Numbered from the stretch's first letter, positions 40,975 through 51,533 are shown. The stretch: 64,000 nucleotides of DNA from Diplonema papillatum (GCA_030068145.1 JAPJBO010000228.1:208306-272305); one strand, 5' to 3'. A program made the numbers and translations. Notes: a model not told the origin generated them from the sequence alone.

Positions 40975-42085
40975 CCTCACCGAACTTTGCCTTGCTTCGC
41001 CGATAGCTCCACCAGAACTTAGGTTTGCCCGAACTTTGCTTTGCTTCGCCGGAACTTTGCTTTCACCAGAACTTAGCCTCCCCAGAACTTAGCTTCCCCC
41101 GAACTTTGCTATGACTTAGCTTCGCCGGAACTTGACTTCACCAGAACTTAGCATCGCCCGAACTTTGCTTTGCTTCCCGAACTTTGCTTTGCTTCGCCGA
41201 ACTTAGCTTCACCAGAACTTAGCTTCGCCCGAACTGTGCTTTCACCAGAACTTTGCTTCACCAGAACTTCCCCGGAACTTAGCTTCACCCGAACTTTGCA
41301 CTTTGCTTTGACTTAGCTTCGCCCGAACTTTGCTTTGACTTAGCTTCGCCCGAAGTTGACTTCACCAGAACTTAGCTTCACCCGAACTTTGCTTTGCTTC
41401 GCCGAACTTAGCTTCACCAGAACTTAGCTTCGCCCGAACTTTGCACTTTGCTTTGACTTAGCTTCGCTCGAACTTTACTTCACCAGAACTTAGCATCGCC
41501 GAACTTTGCTTTGCTTCGCCCGAACTTTGCTTTCACCAGAACTTAGCCTCCCCAGAACTTAGCTTCACCCGAACTTTGCTTTGACTTAGCTTCGCCCGAA
41601 CTTTGCTTTGCTTCGCCCGAACTTTGCTTTCACCAGAACTTAGCTTCACCCGAACTTTGCTTTGCTTCGCCGAACTTAGCTTCACCAGAACTTAGCATCG
41701 CCCGAACTTTGCTTTCACCAGAACTTAGCTTCACCCGAACTTGCTGCTGACTTAGCTTCGCCGAACTTAGCTTCACCGGAACTAGCTTCACCCGAACTTT
41801 GCTTTGACTTAGCTTCACCCGAACTTTGCTTTGCTTCGCCCGAACTTTGCTTTCACCAGAACTTAGCGTCACCTGAACTTTGCTTTCACTTAGCTTCGCC
41901 GAACTTTGCTCCACCCGAACTTTGCTTCGCCAGAGCTTAGCTTGACCAGAACTTTGCTTGACCAGAACTTTGCATCGCCCGAACTTGCTTCGCCAGAACT
42001 TCGCTTTGCCCGAACTTTGCTTTCGCCCGAGCTTTGCTTTGAACTTAGCTTCGCCCGAACTTTACTGTTTCCCGAACTTTAACTC
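40975..42085 (+). repeat. TTCGCCCGAACTTTGC / TTCACCAGAACTTAGC minisatellite
   Basis: About 60-70 short modules alternate between CTTCGCCCGAACTTTG and CTTCACCAGAACTTAG, with lengths of 12-24 bases and many small variants. It is the expanded interior of copy A; the same modules form shorter arrays in the other copies. Confidence 0.9.
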
Positions 42086-42155
42086 CTGCCTCTAGTCTCG
42101 CTGCGCGCCGGTCTTTACCGGCGCAAATGTACTTTACCGGGAAACAAGAGTGCTT

Positions 42156-42223
42156 TTTTCCCCCGAGGGCTGTTTTCGCCCGAGGGCGTCAGCCCGAGGG
42201 CGAAAACAGCCCGAGGGGGAAAA
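42156..42223. repeat. foldback palindrome with CCGAGG boxes
   Basis: TTTTCCCCCGAGGGCTGTTT... and its inverse pair around GTCA. Each CCCGAGGG box faces another CCCGAGGG, leaving tandem G-A mismatches within an otherwise complete stem. More CCCGAGGG boxes follow to about 42255. Confidence 0.85.
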
Positions 42224-42299
42224 GTTGGCCCGAAAAAATGTTTTCCCCGAGGGCGAAGCTTTCCGGGTGTGTACGTTTTTTTCCCGACCACAGCGCAAA

Positions 42300-43125
42300 G
42301 GAAGAAAGAAGAAACGTTACCAGATCTAAGCATGTGTACAAATAACGACTAATGTGGGGATGTGAAAGTCTATGGGCACACATACACACGCCCACATACA
42401 CGCACACACCATGACTACAAGTGCTGTGCACTCGTCTCACTGCAGGGCGAGCGCGTTCCTTTTCACCACGACTCAGGCTTGATCACACAGAATTGGATGA
42501 GAAACTCTTGCTATGGCGCTTTGTCAACAGATTTTCTTGGGTGCTGTCACTTTTGGACATCCGTTGCCTGCAGGTTGCCTTTAGGAAAGTCCGAAAAATG
42601 GCGCTTTGTTTCCGGGAAAAAAGCACAACCCCTGCTGCAGGACAGGAGTACATGGGGAGGAGGGAAAAAAAGTACACACCCGGAAAAAAAAAGGCTTTTT
42701 TTTGTCCTAGTAATAAATAGTTATTTTTTTTCGGAAATCCCAGTGTACCATGGCAGTCTGTCTACCCGACGGTTACTGGCATTTACTGGCAGCGCAGACC
42801 TGTCAAACGCACCAAACATATTATGACAAGATCCCCCCTTTTTTAACGTCATATACTATGACATCACCTCGTGCACATTGGAGTGACTCGTTCCACCACA
42901 CTGGCCCCGAAACCCCATCTGTGTGCCAAAACGGGCCCCCAAACGGGTTTTGGCGGGCTGAGTGGGTATCGGAAAGCCCACAAATGGACACAGGTGGGCC
43001 CCGGACCGGGTAGCGCAAGAGAGGAGCCCCCAGAATACGGTCATTTCGGGGCCTCGCCGCTATTCAAGTTAGTCTCCAGCGGTCCAATCCAGAGTACAAA
43101 ATTACAAGATCGACTGTGTTTCGCT
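42300..43125. other. no gene supported; contains dispersed repeat 42746-42810
   Basis: AT-rich, low-complexity stretches and short frames. The segment at 42746-42810 is the repeat described at 37684. Nothing further can be supported. Confidence 0.4.
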
Positions 43126-43928
43126 CTAGTTAGCCACCATTTGTTCCTCTTGAAGCCCAGAAATGCTCTCAGGGTCTACAGTTACCCTCGTTTGGCTACC
43201 CCGCCTGCAGCGCTGCGTAGGAAGGGACACAATGTAGCCAGTCGTGCCTTGCAGTCCATGCCTTATAAATACCCTTCCAGTTCTCGCTTCGTCCGTCTGC
43301 TCGTAGGGAATCAGAATTTTCCACGGCCACTTCTGCTCCATCATCCTGTCCAACAAAGACCGGCCTCGAGTATCTGATCAAAGACGTGGTCCACGTCTGC
43401 ATGTTCGCTCTGTATCTCTCCGAGTTCTTCAGAGTGCCATCCAGTCATGACACGTCGTCTTTTATGCACATCCGGCAGACAAGGCCTCTTTCGATCGCGG
43501 CTGTCAACTGTATGACTTGATTATTCTCTGGTTTGAACTTTCTGTACCTCACCCGTAAATCGCCTTGGATAGGCGTAAACTTTCCCACTTCTTCGCCTGT
43601 TACAACTCACGAGCCCGTCAGCAAACACTTCCGTCTCCATCTGGTCCGACAAACGGCTATCCTTTTCCTCGAACACCACGGGCGCCTTTTTTTGTTGTGC
43701 TGTTGGACCTCTTAGACTGTTGGTGATGTTTGACAGGTCTGCGCTGCCGGTAACAGCCAGTGACTCCTCATCTTCCCGAACATCCCTTCCGAAATAAATG
43801 CCGTCGCCACTTGCTACCCTGTTTCCTCGTGGGCAGTTGTGCTCAGCTCGTAGTAGCACCCCGACGGCAATCCGATGATTAAAACCGTCGAACTGATCAC
43901 CCCCTTTCCCCCGGCGTCTTCTTAACAC
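43126..43928 (-). pseudogene. minus-strand coding-like fragments
   Basis: Two minus-strand open stretches, 43928-43521 and 43356-43126, have protein-like composition (DGIYFGRDVREDEESLAV; EARTGRVFIRHGLQGTTGY). They are in different frames with stops between, and part of the first overlaps a dispersed repeat (43720-43765). They may be exons of one gene or a decayed gene. No family recognised. Confidence 0.3.
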
Positions 43929-43959
43929 CGTGAGAGCTTTTCTTGATGCCTACGCGCCA

Positions 43960-44760
43960 GTATGTTAGAGATTACCGTAGAAATGCTGTTGAAAGAGCTA
44001 TCCATCGCAACTCTGGTCGATGGTGCGAAGACTGGTAGGTGAGGACTGCGAGACAAACGGTTCGTCAACACCGGTCAAATGAAGACATTGAATGAAGCGA
44101 CTCAACTGAAAAAAGACAAGCTTTAGTTTGCTGCTTCTCAGCCCAAATCAGCAGGTTGTTTGATAGCTATCAATATGTTTCAAGATGACGATTTCAACGA
44201 CATGCAGGTGGACTTTGAGAAGCAACTGCCAGTGGTATGTTATCTTTCTTAGAAATCGCATCCTGGACGAAGGCAGCTGAGAAAAGCGATCCAGCCTGTC
44301 GGCTTTTGACTCGGCTTTTGCGTCGGTCCAGCTACATTGGATATCTTCACCGAGAATGCGGAAAGCCTGGTTAATACCGCAAAGGGTAAGGGCCCTACTA
44401 GGCATAGGTGGCGGGCGAGTCACGACTCGCCCAGACTCGTCTTCACTCGCCCTGTCACTCGCCCTCAGTACCGTACAGGGTCAATTCTTGTGCCTTCTCC
44501 GACCCACTCAGGTGCGGGATTGAACGATGGATCCGCAGAAATTCGTCAGCCGACTGTTTCTGATGAGCATTGATTTGTCGCTGATGACGACGACAACGAC
44601 GCCGACGTGACGACCTGGAAGCTCCCGACATGTTCATCGTGTGAGGACAGACCTTCAGCACACTAGGCAGTATTCTGCCCAAACATCAAGATGTTCCCCG
44701 TCGCTAAAGAAAATCCCCAGAAACACGTGTTGGGGGAGAACGGCAGCAGAGATTTTGTAG
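43960..44760 (+). CDS. candidate multi-exon gene, function unknown
   Basis: Several short exon-like segments end in good donors: LEITVEMLLKELSIATLVDG before GTAGGT (about 44035), DDDFNDMQVDFEKQLPV before GTATGT (about 44235), TLDIFTENAESLVNTAKG before GTAAGG (about 44387), and AKENPQKHVLGENGSRDFV before GTGTTT (about 44759). A stretch near 44515-44670 (GSAEIRQPTVSDEH, a TGA, then VADDDDNDADVTTWKLP) is acidic. I could not confirm phases for all joins. No family is recognised. Confidence 0.35.
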
Positions 44761-44965
44761 GTGTTTTGGATGAAAGGGTTTTTTGCAGGGTAGTTGCGAT
44801 TTATCCATTGTCCACCCTAGTCATAGGTGGCGGGCGAGTCGCGACTCACCCCAGACTCGCCCTTGGGTCCTCGAGCCCTCAAACTGGCCTATTGACTCGC
44901 CCTCTCGCCCCAGACTCGCCCCACACTCGCCCAACTCGCCCTCCGACTCGCCTAACTCGCCGGTG
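44400..44965. repeat. ACTCGCCC repeats, two clusters
   Basis: Clusters at 44403-44470 and 44818-44965 both begin ATAGGTGGCGGGCGAGTC and continue as irregular ACTCGCCC/CAGACTCGCC arrays. They lie in intron-like sequence of the candidate gene. Confidence 0.8.
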
Positions 44966-45053
44966 ACACACGTCGAAGAGCGCACTCCGCCTCGATTCCG
45001 ACCTGTTTTGCCGCTGCCACCGTGCTCATGAGCCCGAAGAGCTGCCGATCCTG

Positions 45054-45305
45054 TTACGGCGCATGAGCACAAGTGCAGGAGAAGGGGTAGGGGTGGTGGC
45101 AGCGTATCTTCTCCATGGCGTTCGTCACCGAGAAGACGCTGTCGACCCCCGTCACACTTAGCTGTGCGGCCAGCACCGCCGTGATGTGGGTCGACAGCGC
45201 GGGAAACTTCTCGGGTAGAGTTGTCACCACTACTTGCGTATACACCTTCTTGTCCGCAAACTTTGTTCTCCGGTAGCTGTTTTTGAATGTGTTTCGCGTG
45301 GTCAC
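45054..45305 (-). CDS. exon-like minus-strand ORF, function unknown
   Basis: Reads YRRTKFADKKVYTQVVVTTL then THITAVLAAQLSVTGVDSVF, an alternating hydrophobic pattern of a small alpha/beta domain, before ending in a Cys/His-rich tail and stop. No neighbouring exon could be joined with certainty. Confidence 0.35.
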   Translation of the reverse strand: MTTRNTFKNSYRRTKFADKKVYTQVVVTTLPEKFPALSTHITAVLAAQLSVTGVDSVFSVTNAMEKIRCHHPYPFSCTCAHAP

Positions 45306-45483
45306 TGCGCTCAGGGTCGAGAATATCTCACCGAGGTAGACGACTTTTCATCCCACAAACTCAACTCCGAGACATACAGATCTACAATGTGGTTCTGCAT
45401 ACCCCTCTAGCTTTTGGCTGGGGGGCGGTGGGCGTGGGCCAATTTTTTTAAAGGTGTAATTCCCTTATATCCCAACACTTGAA

Positions 45484-45566
45484 ATTTTGTTCCCTTATAT
45501 CCCAATGGGATTGCCTTGGCAAACCCGGGCAAGGCAATCCCATTGGGATATAAGGGAACAAAATTC
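45484..45566. repeat. perfect foldback, 36-bp arms
   Basis: AATTTTGTTCCCTTATATCC plus CAATGGGATTGCCTTG is followed by an 11-base loop (GCAAACCCGGG) and its exact inverse. Extra partial copies of the arm (ATATAAGGGAACAAAATT) follow up to 45630 and precede it at 45461. Confidence 0.95.
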
Positions 45567-45689
45567 GTTGGTTGGGATATAAGGGAACAAAATTTGTTGT
45601 CCCATTGGGATAAGGGAACAAAATTTGTTGACCACAGAACCTGACCAGACCAGTCAGTCCAGCTGGCTGGCCAGAAAGGCGCCAAAAAT

Positions 45690-46018
45690 TTTCCGCGCCT
45701 GCGGCGCAGGTATTTTGGCTGAGTATCTTTTCCGTAATGGGGCTACCGCATTATTTGCTCATTCTGTTCAAAGTGTTTCACCGTGGCAGGCAATGCAGGG
45801 GCATTGTGCAGGACGAAAACCTGCTGCAGCCGGTGAACAACCAACGTGTTTCCGTCCATCTGTTAAGCTGTAAATGCGACCGTCAAAATTTCCGCGCCTG
45901 CGGCGCAGGTTTAATTGACATGTCAGCCAACCTAGTTGTCACGAGCCACCCTACTGCCCATCTGGTTTGATCCGTAAGTGCGACCGTTTAAAAGTTTCCG
46001 CCTGCGGCGCAGGGCTCC
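45690..46018. repeat. three CGCCTGCGGCGCAGG hairpin motifs
   Basis: Copies at about 45695, 45893 and 45997, each preceded by AATTTTCC- or AAGTTTCC-type sequence and, in two cases, by TGCGACCGT. Each CCTGC-GGC-GCAGG forms a short hairpin. Confidence 0.7.
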
Positions 46019-46445
46019 TTTAAGAAACACAAAACCGCCACAAGAAGAGTTGCTGGGTCGGTGTTCCGGAGTTTAACGCTGGTTCAATCGTGCACCAGAG
46101 GCGGCACACGCACACAGAAGCCAAAAGGTGGCTCACCACCACAAATATATCGCTGCGCGGGCAGGTCCCCCCCCACCCGAAGCGTCAACACAGCCTACTG
46201 TGCGGGTTACAGTAGGGGTGGGGGTGACTCACCGCTGAATGCCGTGTGATTCCCCAAAACCCCGGTTTATAGCGTACATTTTCGTCCCAAGGCATCCCTG
46301 CTGCCCAAGTGTTGGAAAATTTCTTTTTGACCTCACACCGGGTTTTTGGCTGACACCGGGGTTTCCGCTCCAACCCCCAAACTTTTAAAGACCCCTGTAA
46401 GTACGGTAGTCTAAAAAAGAGAAAAGAAAAACAATCCTTCCACAG

Positions 46446-48157
46446 GAAACGACAACAAAGCGAAATATCTGCTTTGATTACCAAAGCGGGAACTGCACAC
46501 GAGGAACAACGTGCCCATACAAGCACTCCTTCACGAACCGAAGTCGAGTAGAAGATGAAGTTTGCAAGTATTGGCTGCGAGGTCTCTGTGCTATGCAGAG
46601 TGACTGCACGTATCTGCACGAATACCAATCGTCAAAAATACCCGAATGCTTCTTCTTCAAGCGCTTTGGTGAATGCAGCAATCCGGAATGCGTTTTCCAG
46701 CACGTTTTGTTAGACGACACAATTCCGGAGTGCGCGGCGTATCGCCGTGGCTTTTGTAAGTACGGCCCGTATTGCAGACTGAAGCACGTAAAGAAGGAGG
46801 CGTGCCCGAATTGGATGGCAGGGTTTTGCCGGGAAGGTAACTCATGTAAGATGGGGCACCCGCAGCTGAGGTACTACACCGAGGAGTCGATCCGAGAACG
46901 TCTGCAGGCTGGTGAAAGCATTGACGAAGCCGTAGAAGACTGGATGAGCTCAGGGCTCAGACTTTGTTTCAGATGCGGGGAGGTCTGTGTTTTTGTCCTG
47001 GGGTTTCTTGTGGTAGCATGACGTGCACCATCTCCACTGTTTTTGCCAGTCATTTCGTGCACTTGTAGGTATTTCTGGTGAAATGAACGTCAGCCTGCTC
47101 GCAGGTGTTCCAAGTGCTCTTGAAAGCACGTTTCATAATTGAGCCAGCTACAGGAAGATCATTTCATGCTTAGTTTCTGGTGCATTAACCTCTGGTTAAG
47201 AAACGAAACTAACACAGCCGGGACACACAGCAGTACATTGCACTGACAGCGGTCATTCACGGTTGCAGAAAATAATGAGAGCGCTGGAAAAAATTGTACA
47301 AGAACCTCAGGGAGTTGGCTGCTTTCACTGCAAATCCGAGGAGCACCTATCTGTTGAATGTCCGCAGAAGAAAGACAGGTACATGATGCATCGTGAGGGC
47401 CAGCAAGATGCAAGAGGCGACATCCGGCAAGAAGACAAACAGCGAGCACGTTGTTTCCGTTGTGGTGAGGAAGGTCACGTCAATCGGAACTGCCCTCTTG
47501 CTTTAGCTGAAAAGGCAAAGGGTATTTCACCTGGGGTATGCGTTACTTGTTTTGCGACACACCTCCGCAGACTGCACAAGTGTGTATGCGAACGGGTAGG
47601 CTCGAGAAGAAATCATGTCCTCGGGACAAAACAACCCGGTTATACCGGGTGTTTTTGGACTGTATTATAAAAGTGTATTCAGAAGCATCGGAAACCATGC
47701 GAACACGATATTGTGATAATTCGGGGTTTCACAAAAAAACGGGACATACCTCGGTGAATGTGACACAAACATACTATACCTTAAAGGAGCCTCTACGACT
47801 ATGTTCACCCGGAGACTATAAAACCCCGGATCCCTGAGCGAACTTGCACTCTACAAAGCGTCTGGCCCTCTCAGTTTCTCTTTCACACAGATTCGATGCT
47901 TTATTTGCCAGGAACCATCCCACACTGCGGCACACTGTCCGAAGAAGGACGGTGGTGCTTCGAATGTTGCTTCGAATGGTGCATCTGATGTCTTCTCTGC
48001 CATTCTAAACGCCGCGCAGCAGCAGCAAGTATCTGCACCGCCCAACCCGCCGAGTAGTGATTATCCCCCACCGCCACCCGGAGCACCACCAACCCATCCA
48101 CCACGTCCGCTAGGCCCTCCACCAGGATTTGCGCCTCCAAACCACGTTTCCCGCTGA
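46446..48157 (+). CDS. CPSF4: CPSF30 (cleavage and polyadenylation specificity factor, CCCH zinc-finger subunit)
   Basis: Three phase-0 exons: 46446-46982, 47269-47535 and 47891-48157 (TGA). Exon 1 follows an acceptor CTTCCACAG and lacks the N-terminal start, which must lie upstream. It encodes five tandem CCCH fingers of the C-x7-C-x5-C-x3-H type; the third is C-x8-C-x4-C-x3-H, as in CPSF30. Family phrases include KYWLRGLC, YLHEY, FGECSN and GFCKYGPYC. Exons 2 and 3 add CCHC zinc knuckles: CFHCKSEEHLSVEC, CFRCGEEGHVNRNC and CFICQEPSHTAAHC, then a Pro-rich tail. A further CFRCGE at the end of exon 1 is cut by the splice site. CPSF30 recognises the polyadenylation signal in pre-mRNA in the nucleus. 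Confidence 0.9.
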
Positions 48158-48612
48158 AGGTTTGTTCATAGACTGTAAGCGTTGCACAGATCTTCTGAGC
48201 ACCTGTGCCGCAGATGTTCATCCAAAATGACAGCGCTGTCGTCGAGATGCGATGAGGCCTTTCAGATAGGGACAGACCTGGTGACAAAGAAAGACCAGCA
48301 GATGTTTCCGACTCAGCGAAACAGGCGAACAGGTTGTCTTCACAAACAGGCCTGGGTTCGAACATCAGTGAAGTATGTGCAAGGAAGCACTTGCTTTATT
48401 CGTTGCGAGACGAAACTCTTCCCACTCTCACTTGTTTTCCTATGCGTATATCCTCACCCAACAGTGGTCAGCGGATCAGGAAACAATGCGCATTTGAACA
48501 CGGCTAACTTATTGCAGGTGAAACTTCCCTTCTCCGTTGTTTTGCACTTTTTGATGTACGAGACTCTCCACAGGTCACTTGCGATGGCCGATCGAGACCA
48601 ATTCCTCTGCTA

Positions 48613-48876
48613 GTGCTGTGTGGCAAGGGTTTCTCTTATATAACGTCTTGCGGATACTCAGGCACAGCATCGTTCCAGCAGGTACAGGCGCAATGTGTCC
48701 AGCTTGCCCAGTCTTCCTTCCAGCCGCAAAGCGTGAGCGGTGTGTACAACCCGGTACCCGGCATAGCCGATAGATATCGATATAATGCCACACATGCAGC
48801 AAGATCGGTGGGGGGTGGTAGACGGCTCCTAATGGTGATAATGGCGAAATGGGTTCAGGGGGCCCAGCAGTGCTGA
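48613..48876 (+). other. possible downstream exon, Gln-rich
   Basis: After an acceptor-like ATACTCAG (48662) the frame reads SFQQVQAQCVQLAQSSFQPQ and YNPVPGIADRYRYNATHAA to a stop at 48876. It could be an alternative 3' exon of CPSF30 or part of another gene. Confidence 0.3.
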
Positions 48877-49620
48877 GCACCCAAAGAATCCCGTAGTATC
48901 GCGTGCCGGTTGGTACTCTGCGGTCCACTCGTTTTTACAGTGGTCGCCCTTGGGAGGAATACCCACCTTCCGAGAGCACGGACGCAAGAGGGGACAGCAT
49001 CCAGTACCCGCTGTCCCCGTGACCCACGACGGCCCGACGGTCGGGCCACGACTACCGCGTGTGCATCCGCAATTTTCAACAAGTGGCCAGAGTGGCTGCA
49101 GCTTAGCATTCCCGTGTTGTTGCATAACACGGGAATGACACAGCCTTCGGGCGGTATACGGCTTACTGGGTTTGTGGGTGTTCGTTGTGGACCCAATATG
49201 ATGTCTCTCGCGGGGCTGTGTGTGCAACCAACTTCGTACGTGGTCGAAGTTGTGGCGTGACATTTTCCCGCTGTAGCCGCTCGCACCACGAATATACTAC
49301 TCATTTCTGAGCCCGGACTCGACAGCCCTTGTGCACCGTTTTCGACAAACTCTCAACGTTCACCAGAGTTCATGTATCTTTGGCGAGCGCGCCGGAACCC
49401 TGGCGAACCTTCACACTGCCCACGACCAGCAAAACCTAGACCGTAACCGAAATCCCGTCTGACTTCGTACTATTCGTACTTTTTTCCGACTCGGTCCGAG
49501 TCAGACGGCCGTCTGACTTTTTTGTACTTGTCAAAAGAGTGCGAAAAAAGTCAGACAGGCGGCGGTTCTCGGAAACCTCGTCCAAGTCAGACCGACTGCG
49601 AAGTACTGTATTTCTAAAAA
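48877..49620. other. no gene supported; two short hairpins
   Basis: CATTCCCGTGTT...AACACGGGAATG (about 49107-49137) and GGCCCGAC/GTCGGGCC (about 49031-49048) form hairpins. Both strands are open over about 400 bases, which makes neither frame convincing. Confidence 0.4.
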
Positions 49621-49740
49621 TGTTGCCCCCCCTAAAAAGTTGGCCGGAAAAAATGTTGGCCGGAAATAAACCTGGCGGTTTTGGGGGGGCGCCAGGTTTA
49701 TATTTCCGCCCAACATTTTTTCCAACCAACATTTTTTTGG
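49620..49740. repeat. foldback element with GGCCGG boxes
   Basis: AATGTTGG..GGAAATAAACCTGGCG and CGCCAGGTTTATATTTCCG..CCAACATT pair around a G-rich loop; outer parts repeat the AAAAAATGTTGG phrase. A diverged similar structure is at about 58995-59110. Confidence 0.75.
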
Positions 49741-50084
49741 TAAAAGCAAGTTGTACTTAGCAGATTTCATACTACACCTAGTCAGGCAGGGCCTTCACCG
49801 GAAGCTGTTCTCCCGCCTACAGGGACAGCGCAAGGGTTTGCTGGGATCGCCGACGGCTTCTTAGCCTCCCAGGGCCACCTACGGTACTGTTAAATTCATG
49901 GGCGTTTAATTCAGCTAGTTTCGCGCAAGCGCCGGCAGGAGCGAGATCTACCAAGCACTTCCTTCGATTTTGTTCGGTATCTCGTGACTGTTCCCGAAAC
50001 TGACTTGAACTGAAAGGCGAGTACGTCCTCGGAGCCACGCCGCTCTGCAGCGAGGCTTGCGGTCCCAGAGAGCGTTCTCAGCGA

Positions 50085-50335
50085 CTTCTCCGGAAGAGGG
50101 CCGTATGCCCTGTTGCCCATGTGGCTTCTCCGGAAGAGGGCCGTGCGCCCTGTCCCAGAGACGTCCTGTTGACTTCTCCAGAGGGCCGTGCGCCCTTCCA
50201 GAGGCTGTCTCCGTGACTCCTCCGGAAGAGGGCCGTGCGCCCAGTCAATGTCGCAAAGCTCTCAAGGATGCTCTTCGAGTCCCACAAATTGTCCTCCGTG
50301 GCTTCTCTGGAAGCGGGCCGTGCGGCCCGTACCCA
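50085..50335 (+). repeat. tandem CTCCGGAAGAGGGCCGTGCGCC repeat
   Basis: Five or six units of about 40-55 bases share CTCCGGAAGAGGGCCGTG and CGCCC. It lies at the 3' end of the minus-strand frame below. Confidence 0.8.
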
Positions 50336-50807
50336 TGGTGACATTAGAAGGACTGCCCTGCGAGAGGCCTCCTACTGTTCCACAGGTGTAGTAAGAACAA
50401 GGGGAAGCGTCTGAAGTTGCACAGTTTTTTGGAAAGGCAGGGCTGGTGTGTTGCTGTCCGAGAGCAAAAGGATCCGAGGCCGACCCTCCTTGAGAACTCG
50501 GACCGAGTGTCGGCATCACGGTCGCGGCAGTGGCGGAGTGGAAAGAGGTGTCTGTGCTGCGTGGCATAGGACCCTCCGCGTAGTGACGTTCGAAGGGTGG
50601 GCCGGCCTGTAGGAGGTCGTTCCTCCCCTGCAGAGGTTTTTTTTTCGGGACTGACTTCCCAGCGGAATGATGATTTAACGAGACATGGCTGGAAAGCCAG
50701 CGGTCAGTTGGGCGACTGGCAAGCGAATGAACGAATACACCAGAAGCTGACCTGGACATGGGGGCATTTCCCCTGGGGACGTTAGTGAAACTTCGAGCGG
50801 AAGGCAA
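50262..50807 (-). CDS. hypothetical disordered protein
   Basis: 181 codons on the minus strand, Ser/Pro/Gly/Asn-rich (TVMPTLGPSSQGGSASDPFA, NCATSDASPCSYYTCGTVGG), running into the tandem repeat at its 3' end. No ATG-context or splice evidence fixes the start and no family is recognised. Composition is consistent with coding but not conclusive. Confidence 0.35.
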   Translation of the reverse strand: MPSARSFTNVPRGNAPMSRSASGVFVHSLASRPTDRWLSSHVSLNHHSAGKSVPKKKPLQGRNDLLQAGPPFERHYAEGPMPRSTDTSFHSATAATVMPTLGPSSQGGSASDPFALGQQHTSPAFPKNCATSDASPCSYYTCGTVGGLSQGSPSNVTMGTGRTARFQRSHGGQFVGLEEHP

Positions 50808-51256
50808 TTGAGGTACTATCGTTTAAGATAGCGGGTGGGTCATTTACAGGAGGATCTTGTTTTGTTCTAAACCCGGTTGTGAGTATTTCGGCAGGAAACT
50901 GGTTGCTTCAGTTTTAGTTGAAGTCTGGGGAAGACCACTATGTCTCGCGTCGTCTGGAGGAGCAGAAGGAGGCCTACACAATTCTTGGCTGTAAACACAT
51001 GGGGCAGGAGTGTGGGGTATCTAAGGCAGTCACGTCTGAAATTGTCTACCGACGGACAGTGGAGAACTACCGTATGCGGGTTTAATATGAAACTCACTGA
51101 AAAAAGAGACGTGGCTCCTTAGGCCGGGGCAAAAAGGGGGGTCTGATGCACCGGCAGTACAGATTGAACCTGCGATAGGAAACGAAAGAAAGTCAAAAGA
51201 CAACAGACAACACACCAGCCTCAGTTGATTGTCTGTTCCACAAAACAAGGGCAACT

Positions 51257-51533
51257 ATGTCGGCTGGCATAGACTCTGTAACCAAGAGGCTTGAAAGCTT
51301 TCGCGAAGGAATCGCTCGCTTGACAGCGTTGTGTGAAACGATTGGTACAGAGAAGGACAATCAAGGACACCGCCGCAAAGTGACCAAGGAGAAAAAAACG
51401 TGTGATGCTCTTGAAGGTGAAATCAGTGCAGAACTGCGCGAAGTGAAGAAAACAGCTCGTGAGCTCCCGCAGAACGGCAAGGCTTTTACGGAGTTATCGA
51501 AAGAATGGGGAACGTTGTTGAGGCAGTATAAAA
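51257..51533 (+). CDS. syntaxin N-terminal (Habc-like) exon
   Basis: ATG start, then SVTKRLESFREGIARLTALC and IGTEKDNQGHRRKVTKEKK, the IGT-KD-x-x-x-R pattern typical of the N-terminal helical domain of syntaxin-7/12/PEP12-type Qa-SNAREs. Helices continue to EWGTLLRQYK. A good donor (AAAA then GTATGC) ends the exon at 51533 in phase 1. Without splicing the frame stops at 51577. The exon candidate at 60710 or 60713 is in the matching phase and supplies the SNARE motif and membrane anchor. Syntaxins act in membrane fusion on endosomal or plasma membranes. Confidence 0.65.

Larger units (their letters stand above)
40096..42122 (+). mobile_element. composite SINE/minisatellite/TIR element, copy A
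   Basis: Starts with CGAGACTAGAGG (40096-40107) and ends with the exact inverse CCTCTAGTCTCG (42089-42100), followed by a GCCGGTCTTTACCGGC hairpin. Inside, in order: AGCTCTATCGAGCCATCC, a tRNA-like 3' half (GGCCCGGGTTCGAACCCGGC, about 40277-40296), a 130-base body (GTATGTGCCCGAAATTTGCG region), an inverted second tRNA-like head (about 40500-40573), a second left end at 40691 and a 1.1-kb TTCGCCCGAACTTTGC array. No protein is encoded. Related copies: 59592-60550, 51785-52400, 26125-26275, 54655-54817. Confidence 0.75.

Noticed and set aside
44148-44423. 91-codon minus-strand ORF opposite the candidate multi-exon gene
   Set aside because: The plus strand shows several exon-like segments each ending at a good donor; the minus frame spans those introns without its own signals.
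24000-48157. Reassignment of TGA as a sense codon
   Set aside because: CPSF30, Element 1 RT, the hAT transposase and the 23313-24782 gene all end naturally at TGA, so isolated in-frame TGAs do not indicate a variant code.
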